Below, piece after piece: positions 18,528-28,402 of a DNA stretch of 64,000 nucleotides. Source of the DNA: an uncultured Gemmatimonadota bacterium (lineage in GTDB: Bacteria > Gemmatimonadota > Gemmatimonadetes > Gemmatimonadales > Gemmatimonadaceae); the NCBI GenBank assembly GCA_902826615.1, contig CADEFN010000001.1:744001-808000 (forward strand). Direction: 5' to 3'. Numbering within the stretch: the first letter of the stretch is position 1; each line of letters starts with the position of its first letter. The translations under genes were made by a program, and so were the position numbers. The notes beneath the pieces are model-generated. The model did not search any database. It was given only the letters and a program-made list of their open reading frames with translations, and was not told the DNA's origin.

Positions 18528-19848
18528 CGCTTTCCAGCGTGTGGTACAATCGCGCGATCTGGCTCGACTTCACCCGAAACTGATTTCGGCGTTTGATCAC
18601 CGGTCGCTCTGGATACTGCTCGGCTTTGACCGCGGGGTCGAGGTACACGGCACCGTCGACGATGGCGCTGAGAAAACGCTCGAACGACGTGCCGGTGCCG
18701 AGTCTGACCGACGCACCGAAGCGATACTGTCGTTGTGGCGCCTCTCTGCTTTCCGAGGGTACATACACGGCGAGTGCATGCTTCTTTCGCCAGTGTGCGA
18801 GGAGCCCATCGAACTTCCAGAGCGCGGCAGTCCTGTCCTGTGGGTCAACGAGGCAGATTCCGCCTGACGAGTCGGTGATGCGAGCCGTCGTCAGGTCATA
18901 CCCCTGCAGTTCCATGCGCAGCGAGGTAGTCCTGTCGACACGTTCGTTGCGATAAATGCCACCGAAGTTCAGCCGGTCGGCTCGCCCTTTCTTGTCAGGG
19001 TATCCGTAGCGCTCGAGGAAGGGCAGCACTCCTTCCTGGGCGTACATGCCGCCATTGGGCTCCGGCGTCATGAGGGTAATGGGACTGTCTTGCGGGCGCT
19101 CGAGTTTCCCGACGCCATGCTGCTTCACTTCCCAGCCGAGAAAGTCGGGAGCTGCGGTCCCGTTCGGAGTGATGCCGAGTTCAGCTTCCAGAGTGTAGCC
19201 ACCACAGTTTGGCGCTCTGCAGTCGAGCGAGTCACCGCGCGAGTCGAGCCGGCGCGAGGCAATCCATCCGCGATTGGCTATGTCACACAGAGCTCTGAGT
19301 AGCCTGACTCGTTCGTCGCGGGCTGTCACGGCGCCCATTGGCACGCGTTTGAAAACGCCGACGCTCTCCAGGCCCTCGAGGGCAAGGCACTCGCTAGCGA
19401 GAGGAGTGTTCTCCCTCGCGGCGGCGCCAATCACCCGCCCATCCGGGGTGACGCCGAGGAGGAGCACGCGACCTTCAGTGCGTGTCGTGCCGAGGGCGTC
19501 GGATGGCCGGTGGCTCTTGTCGACGCCAGTGAGGTAGCCGGAGAATCGTACTTCTGGGTACTGCGGGTAGAGAATGAGTTTGGCTTCCGGCGCGGGCCGT
19601 GTGGAGCCATCGGATCCGAGCCAGGAGAGATCGAGGGGGGCGCGGAAGAACGTTTCTGGGTGCTCGCTGGAAGTGGTGCCCGCCACGAGGGACTTCGAGG
19701 GGATGGTATTGAGGACTCCGAAGTCACCCCCGAGGTAGGGTTGGTTCTTGCTGTTGTCGTTTGGAGCCAGGGCCTTGAGGTAGAGGCGATTGACGCCATG
19801 GGCTGCCATGGCGGCCCTGATTGATTCGAGACTCCGAGTGTCAAGCAT
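18502..19848 (-). CDS. Type II restriction endonuclease, MvaI/BcnI family
   Basis: 448 aa. The C-terminal half has the family signature GGYTLEAELGITPNG followed by PDFLGWEVKQH, placing the PD-(D/E)XK residues at Asp235, Glu240 and Lys242. MvaI and BcnI cut CCWGG and CCSGG, which agrees with a Dcm-like partner methylase. The N-terminal ~190 residues form an additional domain not present in the short MvaI/BcnI enzymes (about 240 aa), so this is a longer variant; its role is unknown. It is convergent with dcm-vsr, with 26 bp of tail overlap. The start is at 19848; no ribosome-binding site is obvious. Confidence 0.9.
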   Translation of the reverse strand: MLDTRSLESIRAAMAAHGVNRLYLKALAPNDNSKNQPYLGGDFGVLNTIPSKSLVAGTTSSEHPETFFRAPLDLSWLGSDGSTRPAPEAKLILYPQYPEVRFSGYLTGVDKSHRPSDALGTTRTEGRVLLLGVTPDGRVIGAAARENTPLASECLALEGLESVGVFKRVPMGAVTARDERVRLLRALCDIANRGWIASRRLDSRGDSLDCRAPNCGGYTLEAELGITPNGTAAPDFLGWEVKQHGVGKLERPQDSPITLMTPEPNGGMYAQEGVLPFLERYGYPDKKGRADRLNFGGIYRNERVDRTTSLRMELQGYDLTTARITDSSGGICLVDPQDRTAALWKFDGLLAHWRKKHALAVYVPSESREAPQRQYRFGASVRLGTGTSFERFLSAIVDGAVYLDPAVKAEQYPERPVIKRRNQFRVKSSQIARLYHTLESVNACAAAG

Positions 19849-20055
19849 CGGTTGCCGCCAAGGGAGGGAAATCGCCCAAATGACAAGTAACGATCTAGCT
19901 CGTGGCCTTCGCTTTCGGCAAGAGCGCTCCCAGGCTGAGAAAACATCCTGCGGTGGCCGTCAAGGTTCTTGGGGCGGCTGGAGATGGTCGACTCGCGAAC
20001 ACTTTGGCCTCCGGTAGTGTGCGTGCGACAACCTCAGCAAAGGAACAGCGAACCA

Positions 20056-21078
20056 ATGGGTCGTCCCGTTTCCAAGTCATTTCGCCCGGACTCAGCGCTG
20101 CTTCGACGAATGAAGAAGCGTGACCTGCTTCCAGGTGAGATCGCCGATTTGCTAAAGCTATCCGATTGGTGCCGTCTCGCCGCGTACAGCAGCATGTCCG
20201 GTGACACTGCAACAAGTGTCGCTCGTGAAAACGTGGACTGGATCAAGTTCAGGCAGTTCACCACCCGCAAGTCTGCACGACTGCTATCGCACAAGGGGGT
20301 CCAGTGGGTTTCGTACGGATATCGGACAGCTCGAGGGATCTGGAGTGACACTCCCAGCATCGTGGTCTTCGTGCGCAAGAAGTGGCCGGTCGTCGCACGC
20401 TCAGCACTTCCAGCGAGTGAGGTGCTACCCCGCTTCTTGCGCGATGAGCGTGGTCGTCGTGTCGCGGTCGACGTTGTTGAAGTCGGCAAACTGAGACAAA
20501 CCGCACAGCTGGCCGTTGGCGATCGTATCGACCCTGGCCTTAGCTACGGAACTCTCGGCTTCTTTGCTCGCGAGCGCACGAGCGGCGGTCCTGTTGCTGT
20601 GACGGCGGCTCACGTGCTGAAGGAGTTCAAGGCGGGCGACACAATCCTGGTGCAGGAGCGTGGGAGCCACCAGAAAAGGGTCCTTGGTGTACGCCTCATG
20701 AGCAGTCCAGAAGCGGATATCGTGGCTGTGAGCGCAGCTGGACACCAGAGCGTCAATGCCCTTCCCGGCAGCCCACCGTTGCGTGGGATCCGTGACGTTT
20801 CGCCGCATGATGTGGGAGAGTCCTTTCGCTCATTCGGCTCCACGACGGCAGAGGTTGTAAACGGGGTCATGGAATCGCCCGGCGCGTGCGGCTCAAACCT
20901 CCCAATACGCCATCCGATTGTAGTTCGCATGCCCGTCAGTCCCGGCGATTCGGGGGCTCTCCTGGTCGACACGTACAACTACGCGGCCGGGCTTCTCCAC
21001 GGCTACTGCACCGCCGACCCCGGTCTCGCGGTGTTTACTCCTCTCAAGGCGGGCCTCTCCGCTATAGGGTGCATATGA
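20056..21078 (+). CDS. Trypsin-like serine protease (S1 fold)
   Basis: 340 aa. The start at 20056 is preferred because AAAGGAAC lies just upstream; an in-frame start at 19969 has no such site. A chymotrypsin-fold triad is visible: His186 in AVTAAHVL, Asp221 in EADIVAV and Ser299 in SPGDSGALLVD. No signal peptide is seen. The first ~150 residues form a separate domain (GVQWVSYGYRTARGIWSDTPSIVVFV) that may be a partner-binding module. The stop codon overlaps the next start (ATGA). Trypsin-like proteases of this kind occur in NTP-dependent conflict systems together with caspases and CHAT proteins; a role here is inferred only from context. Confidence 0.85.
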   Translation: MGRPVSKSFRPDSALLRRMKKRDLLPGEIADLLKLSDWCRLAAYSSMSGDTATSVARENVDWIKFRQFTTRKSARLLSHKGVQWVSYGYRTARGIWSDTPSIVVFVRKKWPVVARSALPASEVLPRFLRDERGRRVAVDVVEVGKLRQTAQLAVGDRIDPGLSYGTLGFFARERTSGGPVAVTAAHVLKEFKAGDTILVQERGSHQKRVLGVRLMSSPEADIVAVSAAGHQSVNALPGSPPLRGIRDVSPHDVGESFRSFGSTTAEVVNGVMESPGACGSNLPIRHPIVVRMPVSPGDSGALLVDTYNYAAGLLHGYCTADPGLAVFTPLKAGLSAIGCI

Positions 21079-22550
21079 AACGAACACTGATCATGCTGAC
21101 GCTCCTGACTTTCACGGCTTCGGTTGGAGTAGCACAAGATACCGCAGCACCTGCACGAGCTGTTGCTAGTGGAATAGTGACTGTCACCATTACCAAAGAG
21201 GGCAACGATTTCAAGCTGACCCCTAGTCACGATTCGCTTGCAGTGACCGAAGCCGCGAAGGTGAATATCACTTGGAGCAGGGGCCTTGGTGTAAGCAAGG
21301 CACAATTGCTCGTCGGATTTGATGGAGTCCTGAACCGTCTTGGGGATACGACCACAACGACGGACTCGACGCACATCACCGCCACATGGGAACCTCCCCT
21401 AGAGGAGGTCCGCAAGGCCAAAGTACTCGCGGTACAACTCGACTCCTTGCCCAACACCCGCGCAAGGATCGTTCTAAAGCTGTCCCCCACTCAAGACCAG
21501 GTACCAGCATGCCGGTACCCCGCGGGGATCGACTCCGCGATCAAGAGTGCGAACGATCTCAACAAGTCACATGGCTGGTTTCAGGGATGGAGCACACCGA
21601 AGGCGGCCGGATTGGTCATGGATGCTGATGGCCGCATACTCGCCGCGCCTCACGACGGCATCAGGGAAGATCAGAGCGTTCATGCCTGGCTAGTGCCAAG
21701 TCCGACGCGGGCGCTCACGAGCGAGATGGTTGCACGATCGACCCCGACTCGCACGAGTGGCGCCATTCAGATAGCGGGTGAGCCCCCCGTGCCGCCAGCA
21801 ATCCCTACGGGGTCTGGGGCGTCCCCGAGTGCCTGTATGGGGCCACAAGCAATCAGCTACTTCGCTCCAGGCCCTGCAACGATCACCCTCACGCGTGCTT
21901 CAACTGAGAAGGACAAGACTGATCGAGTAAAGGTCGCCGAGTTTGCCGTTCGCGTTCGCAAGCTTTACCACGGTCACATCACTGCGGGCTTTGCGAGGAC
22001 CAGAGTCATCGACCCGCAGTTCGCGCTCACAACAACGGCGGGCAAGACCGGTGGCGACAACCCAAAGGACACCACCTACACAGTACTGCGTGATGGGGCA
22101 GACTCCAGCGAGAGGTTCGTGCCGGTGGTGTTCTTGACCGGGTTCTTTCCGTCACCTGCCGATCTTGATGGTCCGCACGCGTATCGCGACCTCAGTTGGT
22201 GGATCTCTCCCTCGATCGGATTCAACCCCAGCCGATTGACAGACGAGATATTTGTCGGTGGCACCACTCATCTAGGGCGCATTGTTACGCTCAACTACGG
22301 GTGGCACTTCGCCAGGGGCAAGACCCTGAGAAACGCTTTGGCGGACACCGCAACGCCGTACAAGGGTCCCGCCGACAACCTTCCGACTCGGTCAACGACC
22401 CGTCGGGCAAGCTTCGTGGCGTTCGCGGTTGATGGAGCGGCAGCCGGGACATGGCTGTCGGCCGGGGTCAAGAACATCCTCGGCGGACTGCTGGCGCCCG
22501 TCACCAAAGCCGAGCCAGAACCCGTCAAGGAAGAAAAGGACAAACCATGA
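21075..22550 (+). CDS. Secreted protein of unknown function, trypsin operon
   Basis: 491 aa starting at the ATG overlapping the protease stop. A signal peptide is clear (MKRTLIMLTLLTFTASVGVAQ). Residues 30-150 look like beta-sandwich strands (VTVTITKEGNDFKLTPSHDSL; RARIVLKLSP); the end contains FVAFAVDGAAAGTWLSAGVKNILGG, which resembles a barrel or membrane-associated segment. The tail is Lys/Glu-rich. No family is recognised. The 4-bp overlaps at both ends show that it is made together with the protease and the lipoprotein. Confidence 0.75.
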   Translation: MKRTLIMLTLLTFTASVGVAQDTAAPARAVASGIVTVTITKEGNDFKLTPSHDSLAVTEAAKVNITWSRGLGVSKAQLLVGFDGVLNRLGDTTTTTDSTHITATWEPPLEEVRKAKVLAVQLDSLPNTRARIVLKLSPTQDQVPACRYPAGIDSAIKSANDLNKSHGWFQGWSTPKAAGLVMDADGRILAAPHDGIREDQSVHAWLVPSPTRALTSEMVARSTPTRTSGAIQIAGEPPVPPAIPTGSGASPSACMGPQAISYFAPGPATITLTRASTEKDKTDRVKVAEFAVRVRKLYHGHITAGFARTRVIDPQFALTTTAGKTGGDNPKDTTYTVLRDGADSSERFVPVVFLTGFFPSPADLDGPHAYRDLSWWISPSIGFNPSRLTDEIFVGGTTHLGRIVTLNYGWHFARGKTLRNALADTATPYKGPADNLPTRSTTRRASFVAFAVDGAAAGTWLSAGVKNILGGLLAPVTKAEPEPVKEEKDKP

Positions 22551-23371
22551 ACTGCGAACTCTGGAACTGTCTTCCCGTCAACCAAAAAGAGTCGGGTCGG
22601 CGAACTCGGTATCCCATGGGTTGGGCGTTCTTGGCCTCTCTGTCGATCGCAGGATGTGCGCCACTCTCTCTTCCTGACGTGGTCCCTGCAACTGATTTGC
22701 CCCAGTTTGCGTCGGCGCAGAACGAAGTCCAGATATCTCAGAGCTTCAACGAGGTCGACCCAAGCTGGGTTGTGGGTGCCCTGGTCCATCTCAGCTCCGG
22801 TAAGGTCCTGGCCCTGGACTCCTACCTGAAGCCCGGGACGAAACCCTCGGTGGCCCCGCTAACCGATGTTGTGTTCAAGGACTTTGTCGAGAATTCAGTG
22901 GCGAGCAACGCCGCATGGCTGGATTTCGCCAAGGCACAGGTGAGCAACAACACGCGGGTTGAGGTCTCGGTCACAAAGACAATGAAGGTTTCGATCGAGA
23001 ACACGAGCGTGGATCGGGAGAGACTCGTCAGTCAATTGAAAGCAAGACGCATAGCTCGCCGTGAGGACTACGGGGTGATCATCGGCTACGTTAGCTACAT
23101 GCTCTCTGCCAGCTACTTTCGGGACCAGAGTGCTGAGGGGAGTGCTGCGGGCTACGGCGCAAAGATTGGAGGCAATTGGTACAGCAAAGTTGGGTCCTCG
23201 GCCGCTGCCCATCGGATCGTGGCAATCTGGGCGCCGCTACCCTTCGTAATCGACCGGACTCGCGATACGCTGGTCACGGACCTCACCGAGGCGGCTGCGG
23301 ACGCTATTGAGCGACACTCGTTGGTGGTGTCCCAGCTGAAGGTCATGACCGCACTAAGAATACAGAACTGA
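22547..23371 (+). CDS. Lipoprotein of unknown function, trypsin operon
   Basis: 274 aa from the ATG that overlaps the previous stop (ATGA); an internal ATG at 22616 would give a more conventional lipoprotein signal, MGWAFLASLSIAGC, with the lipobox Cys next to APLSLP. The mature part is mixed alpha/beta: FNEVDPSWVVGALVHLSSGKVLAL, EVSVTKTMKVSIENTSVDRERLV, and a late hydrophobic strand AHRIVAIWAPLPFVID. Unrecognised. It is the third gene of a tightly coupled unit with the trypsin-like protease, and it converges on the caspase gene with 135 bp between. Confidence 0.75.
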   Translation: MNCELWNCLPVNQKESGRRTRYPMGWAFLASLSIAGCAPLSLPDVVPATDLPQFASAQNEVQISQSFNEVDPSWVVGALVHLSSGKVLALDSYLKPGTKPSVAPLTDVVFKDFVENSVASNAAWLDFAKAQVSNNTRVEVSVTKTMKVSIENTSVDRERLVSQLKARRIARREDYGVIIGYVSYMLSASYFRDQSAEGSAAGYGAKIGGNWYSKVGSSAAAHRIVAIWAPLPFVIDRTRDTLVTDLTEAAADAIERHSLVVSQLKVMTALRIQN

Positions 23372-23506
23372 TTGTGAAAGGCAGGTCCCGAAGCCTCCGA
23401 GGATACAGACGGTCATATTCGGTGGATGCGCAGCAAACTCAGTGAGTAGTCAGGCGCACCATCGCTGTGCGCCGTCCCGCCGTAGTCAACGGTTCGGCAC
23501 CAAAGG

Positions 23507-24307
23507 TCAAAACGGCATCCGTCCGTTCGCCCAGGAGAGCGAAAGTGGGCTGCAGAACGGTGTCTGAACGCGCGGTGTCCGCAGGTTCACCTCGTGGGCA
23601 AGGTCTGCGAACGGAAGCATTGGCTGCTTCTCCCACACCTGCAGAAGGGCATCTGTGAACCAGCCCAGTCTGGGACCCTCAAACGCAAGCTCGGACTCTC
23701 CGCACGCGGCGATCAGCTCCACGTTCGCCCGCAGGATCTGCTGCCGTTCGCCAGGCCTCAGCCGAGGTTGAAGGTCGCAGCTCGACGCGAGCGCTCGGTA
23801 AGCCTCCAGAGCGGTCGTCGGAGAAAAACCGCGCGCAGGCGCCCCGGTGGGCGGAAGCACGCGTGGGCTCTCCCAGACGTCGGCTGCCCCACTGTGGCAG
23901 CAGTCAGCGATGACCAGGACCTCCACTCCCGGCTGGAATTCGGCAAGTGCGATGTAGAGCGCGTGGTCGATGATCTCGCCATCGTAGAGGCACCAGGTCT
24001 CGTTCTTGCCATCCCTTTCGGACCAGGAAGGATCGGGTACCTGCGAACCATGTCCGGCAAAGAACAGCACGAACACGTCGCCGGGACTTGAATAGGTCCG
24101 CGCGGCATGTGCCAGGTTGTGCAAAAGCAAGTCTCGCGTTGCGCGGTCACCAAGGACCGGCCCGCCTGACTGAATGTTGAAGTCCTTCGCGCGCAGAAAG
24201 TCCGCTACTTCCCACGCATCGCGCTCCGCTGCGCGAAGCTGCGGAGGCGCGACGCCGTAAAGTCCCGGATTTACGGCGTTAACACCAAGAGTCAGTGCTC
24301 CACGCAT
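23507..24307 (-). CDS. Caspase-fold cysteine peptidase (C14/metacaspase-like)
   Basis: 266 aa. The catalytic dyad is visible: His86 in FFAGHGSQ and Cys137 in VIADCCHSGA, with the usual preceding strands (MRGALTLGVNAV, DVFVLFFAGH, EVLVIADCC). The protein is little more than the p20-p10 core and has no signal peptide, so it should act in the cytoplasm. It is the last gene of a run read from the ECF sigma factor at about 30.1 kb through the CHAT gene, and lies 12 bp after the unknown 301-aa protein. Bacterial caspases in such settings are often activated by an upstream sensor. Confidence 0.92.
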   Translation of the reverse strand: MRGALTLGVNAVNPGLYGVAPPQLRAAERDAWEVADFLRAKDFNIQSGGPVLGDRATRDLLLHNLAHAARTYSSPGDVFVLFFAGHGSQVPDPSWSERDGKNETWCLYDGEIIDHALYIALAEFQPGVEVLVIADCCHSGAADVWESPRVLPPTGAPARGFSPTTALEAYRALASSCDLQPRLRPGERQQILRANVELIAACGESELAFEGPRLGWFTDALLQVWEKQPMLPFADLAHEVNLRTPRVQTPFCSPLSLSWANGRMPF

Positions 24308-24319
24308 TGGTCAGCCTGC

Positions 24320-25225
24320 TCACTTCGCGTAGGCAGCCGGGAAGCATCCGGCTGAAGAACCCGGGTTACGGGCGCGGAGCGCGCCAACCTCGTGCTGTTT
24401 CACATACGGGGCCTTCAGCTCCTCCCAGTGAGTCGCAGGGTCGACATTGGTCATCCAGTACAGCCACTTGAAATCGTGATCGGCGATCGAGCCATCGCTT
24501 GCGGACTCGGCGCGCGCGTCTTCAAATCCTGCGTCGTCGAAGCCTGACAGCTGCGCCACAGAGGCCCACTCGTCGTCGTAGTGGTAAAGGAACGCCTTTG
24601 GCCTGTTCGCATCGAGCACAAGCGAAGTCACCGTACCCTCCTCTGTCGCGATCGAAATCGTCGCCGTCGGTGCATTCGAACGCCACGCCACGTGAGCGGC
24701 AGGGCCCGCGTGCGGATCGAGCTCCCCCTTAGCGTGGTCTTGTGCGGTGCGCCAGGGACCCTGCTGTTCATTGGCAGACATTGCTCCACCGGAAATGCGG
24801 ACCAGAGACGTCACGTTTGACGTCGTCTTGCTCCCATTCCTCCCTGTTGCGACACGGTACTCCACAAGCCGGACGTCCGCCGTTTTCAGTTTAACCCGCG
24901 ACCGTGAAGCTTTCGCCTGCTTGGCCTTGATGGCTGCCAGCGTCGCCTTGATCGCTTCGTGAAAGTCCTGCACACGCGCAAAGGAGGACTGCAGCACGCA
25001 GTCGCCACCGAAGGCGTCAGCCACTTGAACAGTGGTTCCATCGAGATTGTGACGCGAGACGATGTTTCCCAATGAGTCGAGAACCACCAGCCGGGCGTAG
25101 TGAAGGGGCAACTTCCCCTTCGACTCGCGGGTATTTGGCATGGCATACGCATCCAGCACACGGGTGTTGTTGCGCTCCACCGTGGTGAACAGCCCGACCC
25201 CGCGAAAATTGACCTCGACGCTCAC
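24320..25225 (-). CDS. Unknown protein between the CHAT and caspase genes
   Basis: 301 aa from a GTG start with a strong site GGAGGGGAGAC directly before it; a longer frame to 25273 lacks this. The sequence begins MSVEVNFRGVGLFTTVERNN and ends with a region rich in aromatic residues (DHDFKWLYWMTNVDPATHWEE). No signal peptide, membrane helix or family is recognised. Its place, 63 bp after the CHAT gene and 12 bp before the caspase gene, suggests a regulator, adaptor or substrate of the caspase. Confidence 0.75.
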   Translation of the reverse strand: MSVEVNFRGVGLFTTVERNNTRVLDAYAMPNTRESKGKLPLHYARLVVLDSLGNIVSRHNLDGTTVQVADAFGGDCVLQSSFARVQDFHEAIKATLAAIKAKQAKASRSRVKLKTADVRLVEYRVATGRNGSKTTSNVTSLVRISGGAMSANEQQGPWRTAQDHAKGELDPHAGPAAHVAWRSNAPTATISIATEEGTVTSLVLDANRPKAFLYHYDDEWASVAQLSGFDDAGFEDARAESASDGSIADHDFKWLYWMTNVDPATHWEELKAPYVKQHEVGALRARNPGSSAGCFPAAYAK

Positions 25226-25288
25226 GTCTCCCCTCCAGTGTTGGGTTCGCCTGGAGGCAAGACGGCCATGCATGGCGGAATTCCCCAG

Positions 25289-28200
25289 CTAGCGTGTATC
25301 GAGTCTCACTGCAGCCCACGTTTGCGGGCCGATACTCCCGGAGCGCCACACTTGCCGCTGAACCTGCGCAAGCGCCTCCGCAGGAGTGGCACCCTCTAGC
25401 AGGTAACCATGAAAAGCCGCCATGAAGGGCTCCGCACTACGATCATCAAGCTCCCAGAGAGTGCTCACAACCGCGCGCGTCCCCGCATCAAGGAAGGCGC
25501 GTGGCAGTCCCTGCAAGTCAGTTACTCGTCGAGAAATGCTGCTGGTGGTGGCACACGCCGAAAGGACCGCGAGAGAGAGGCTTCGCAGGTCAAGCCGCCT
25601 GATGTCGCGCGCCGAGACCACATTGCTATCGCGTTCACCACCTGAAGTGGCCATGACGAAGTAAGACCGATCCGCCCCGGCGGGCGAGATGCGGGCGTGG
25701 CCGGCGAAGTGCAGCAACTCCGTCGTGGGCAGTGACTGGAGCATCCATCGGCGCGTTGCCTCGCGGCCCCGGGTTGCCGCTACGGCCCCGTACGCTGACG
25801 CTACCCGATCACTCTCAGCATCAGCATGTTGAAGTGGTCGCAACTCGGGGAACAGCTGCTGGTCATGCGACGGGGCACCGACGACGAGCACCCGACTGGC
25901 GGCGGCCCGGGGCGTGGGTGCGTCCCGGCGAGTCAATCCCGCAAGCGTCTGGACAAAGCGCAAAGAGTGCCGTTGGACCAGCGGGCCGCCAGCGATCGGC
26001 AGGGCCGCAAAGGGAAGGGCACCAAGCGCTCCATCCGAGAGGAGCACAAGTTGGTCGCCGTCGGAGGAGGCCGAGAGCGCATCCCCGATGAGGCTCTGCG
26101 CGAACGCGGCGGTCGCAGCATCATCCCCCCGAAGACCCGGACGGATGCCTCGAACAGTGTAACTCACCAGCGAACGGATCGAATCACTGCTTGTCTGGTG
26201 TACTCGCACCATGAGACGCTTCCCGCGCTTTGTCCAGACGACGAGCTGCTCGGGGAGCGCCGCGAACGCCACCGCGGTCTGACCTGCGGGAACCGGGGTG
26301 CTCAGAAAAGATTCGGCATCCTGCTGCGACTCACCGAGCAGCTGAGAGTACGCCCGCAGGGCTCCCAGGGTATCCTGCGCGGCGACGCGAACCACGATGC
26401 GCTGGGCCATAAGCTCTCGTCGAAGGGCCATCTGCAGCATGCGCGAGCGTTCGTCCGCCCCCGCGTCCGCAACCGCTACCTCATCGGCCAGCGAGTCAAG
26501 CTGGACTACCCCTGCGGCAGTGTCACCGCGCACGATAGACAATCTGGCCATTTGCCAGCGGACATCGGTCATCACCCAGCGGCTGCCTTGTGACGCAAAG
26601 AATGCCCGGCCGCGCTCAAGTCGGGCGAGGGCATCCGTGGCCTCGGAGTTCCGTGCAAGGCGTGCCGCTGCCAGTGCGTAGTCAGCTTCGGCGCGCGCTC
26701 GAAGACCGGGGCCAAGCCCCGCGGTGAACTCACTGGCGGCGCGCAACACGGCTCGTGACGAATCCGGCTGTCCGGTGGCTTCGAGCGCAGCGGAAAGCGC
26801 GAGGAGCGATTCGAGGAGGTCTCCTGGACGTCCGGTTTCCCGCGCCACAGTGGTCGCTTCCTGCTGCATGGCCAGCGCCGCATGCGGGAGACGCAAATCG
26901 GTCAGCATTTGCGCGAGTGCATCGAGAGGCTCCCAGCGGCTGACGGCGGGAATCGGTACACGCCGGTGCTGAAGGCTTGCCAGGGCGGCATCCATCGCGT
27001 CCGTGTCCCGACCGAGCTGCGCGAGCACCAGAGCCCGCTGCGAAAGAGTGCGGGCGCGATTGTTCATCTCGCCGATGCGTTCGAAGGTCTGTGCCGCCTC
27101 GAGGTATGCTCGTTCTGATGCGGTCAGTACTCGAGGGACTTCGGAGAGATAGAGCGCTCCAAGCCACGTGGCGCGACCCGCAAAGGCAAAGTTGTGCGCA
27201 CCCCTGGCCCGTGCAGCCAGTTGCTCAAACGTCCGAGAGCTGATCTCCCGCCTCCCCATACGCATTACGGTGAAGGCGTGCAGAAGCTCACTCGAGAACG
27301 AGAGTGTGGGAGCAATGGGTCGCAGTCGCCTGATTGCCGCCTCGAAGTATGAGGCAGCGGAATCGTGTTGCTGTGCCCCGAGAAAACGCGACCCGGTTGT
27401 CGCCTCGAGGAGACCCCTCGCGAACGCGTCGGGTGAGACGAATGAGGCTCTCTCCGCCTCCTGTCCCAGGTGCATGACCGTGGAATCGCCCGAGTACCCG
27501 GCAATGATGGATCCGATCTCGAGCACTCGGCTCCGGGCCAGATCCGCGAGCCGCCGGTCATCATCTCGGACACTCCGCGCCCAGAGCACGAGGAGCGAAT
27601 CCATGACCAATTCTCTCGCCCGCTGAGGCTCCCTCTTGACCGAATCCGCGAAGTGCGAGTAAGGCAAGCCACCACCAGCACTCAAACGTTTGAGCGCATC
27701 AAGTCGTCTCCTTCCCTCCGCGACCCAGCCACCATCACCTCCGGCCCGCGCCAGGAAGTCTTCCCATGCAGTGGCTCCGGCCGTGACAAGGCCGATCTGC
27801 TCCCGGATAAGGGCCCTGTTGAATGCCACTTGGTCCCCGGCCCCGGGCATGCGGCTGGCATGCTCGATGGCGTCAAGCGCAAGAAACACATCGCTCGCCG
27901 CGCGGGTGTGAGATGCACGAATAAGGTAGGCAACCGCAAGGTCGTTCATCAGATGTGCGTCACCAGGCAGCAGCTGCGCGACCTGCTCAAGGCGTTGCAC
28001 CGCCAGCTCCACTATCGACTCGCGTTTGTCAGCCAACAGCAGGTCGATCAAGGCGCCTGCCCACAATTGCCCGGCACCGTAGGAGCCCTCGCGGCCCGCG
28101 AGAGACGAAGCGATCTCGCCGAGCCTGGAGGCGAGGAAATTCGAGCTGAACGCGGCGCAGCCAACACTGAAGGCGGTCGTGTCCGGGTTTGCGCACGCAG

Positions 28201-28402
28201 TGAAGCGGATACTGCCATGCAAGCGCGCGGTGAAGGGACGAGTCCCCGCGACTGTCGCCGCTACTTCGTCAGCAGGCGATGGGGCTGGCGTGCGTTTGTA
28301 TTCCTGGCATGCCCCTGCGGCAACGCAAAGGAGGAGCAGCTTGCGCAGAATCGGCCTAACGGCTGCCAGCCGAGAACGCACGCTCGAGAATTGCGCCATC
28401 AT
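25289..28402 (-). CDS. CHAT-domain protein with lipoprotein-like N-terminus and TPR-like helices
   Basis: 1037 aa. The start region reads LRKLLLLCVAAGACQEYKR, a hydrophobic stretch ending in a possible lipobox Cys, so an envelope anchor is likely. Residues ~80-720 are helical repeats of TPR type (alanine-rich). The C-terminal CHAT domain, a caspase-clan protease fold, keeps His902 (LLHFAGHA) and Cys950 (VLSACATT). The gene starts inside the end of the preceding gene (47-bp overlap). The neighbouring ECF sigma factor, subtilase and caspase suggest a proteolytic signalling chain. Confidence 0.88.
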   Translation of the reverse strand: MMAQFSSVRSRLAAVRPILRKLLLLCVAAGACQEYKRTPAPSPADEVAATVAGTRPFTARLHGSIRFTACANPDTTAFSVGCAAFSSNFLASRLGEIASSLAGREGSYGAGQLWAGALIDLLLADKRESIVELAVQRLEQVAQLLPGDAHLMNDLAVAYLIRASHTRAASDVFLALDAIEHASRMPGAGDQVAFNRALIREQIGLVTAGATAWEDFLARAGGDGGWVAEGRRRLDALKRLSAGGGLPYSHFADSVKREPQRARELVMDSLLVLWARSVRDDDRRLADLARSRVLEIGSIIAGYSGDSTVMHLGQEAERASFVSPDAFARGLLEATTGSRFLGAQQHDSAASYFEAAIRRLRPIAPTLSFSSELLHAFTVMRMGRREISSRTFEQLAARARGAHNFAFAGRATWLGALYLSEVPRVLTASERAYLEAAQTFERIGEMNNRARTLSQRALVLAQLGRDTDAMDAALASLQHRRVPIPAVSRWEPLDALAQMLTDLRLPHAALAMQQEATTVARETGRPGDLLESLLALSAALEATGQPDSSRAVLRAASEFTAGLGPGLRARAEADYALAAARLARNSEATDALARLERGRAFFASQGSRWVMTDVRWQMARLSIVRGDTAAGVVQLDSLADEVAVADAGADERSRMLQMALRRELMAQRIVVRVAAQDTLGALRAYSQLLGESQQDAESFLSTPVPAGQTAVAFAALPEQLVVWTKRGKRLMVRVHQTSSDSIRSLVSYTVRGIRPGLRGDDAATAAFAQSLIGDALSASSDGDQLVLLSDGALGALPFAALPIAGGPLVQRHSLRFVQTLAGLTRRDAPTPRAAASRVLVVGAPSHDQQLFPELRPLQHADAESDRVASAYGAVAATRGREATRRWMLQSLPTTELLHFAGHARISPAGADRSYFVMATSGGERDSNVVSARDIRRLDLRSLSLAVLSACATTSSISRRVTDLQGLPRAFLDAGTRAVVSTLWELDDRSAEPFMAAFHGYLLEGATPAEALAQVQRQVWRSGSIGPQTWAAVRLDTR

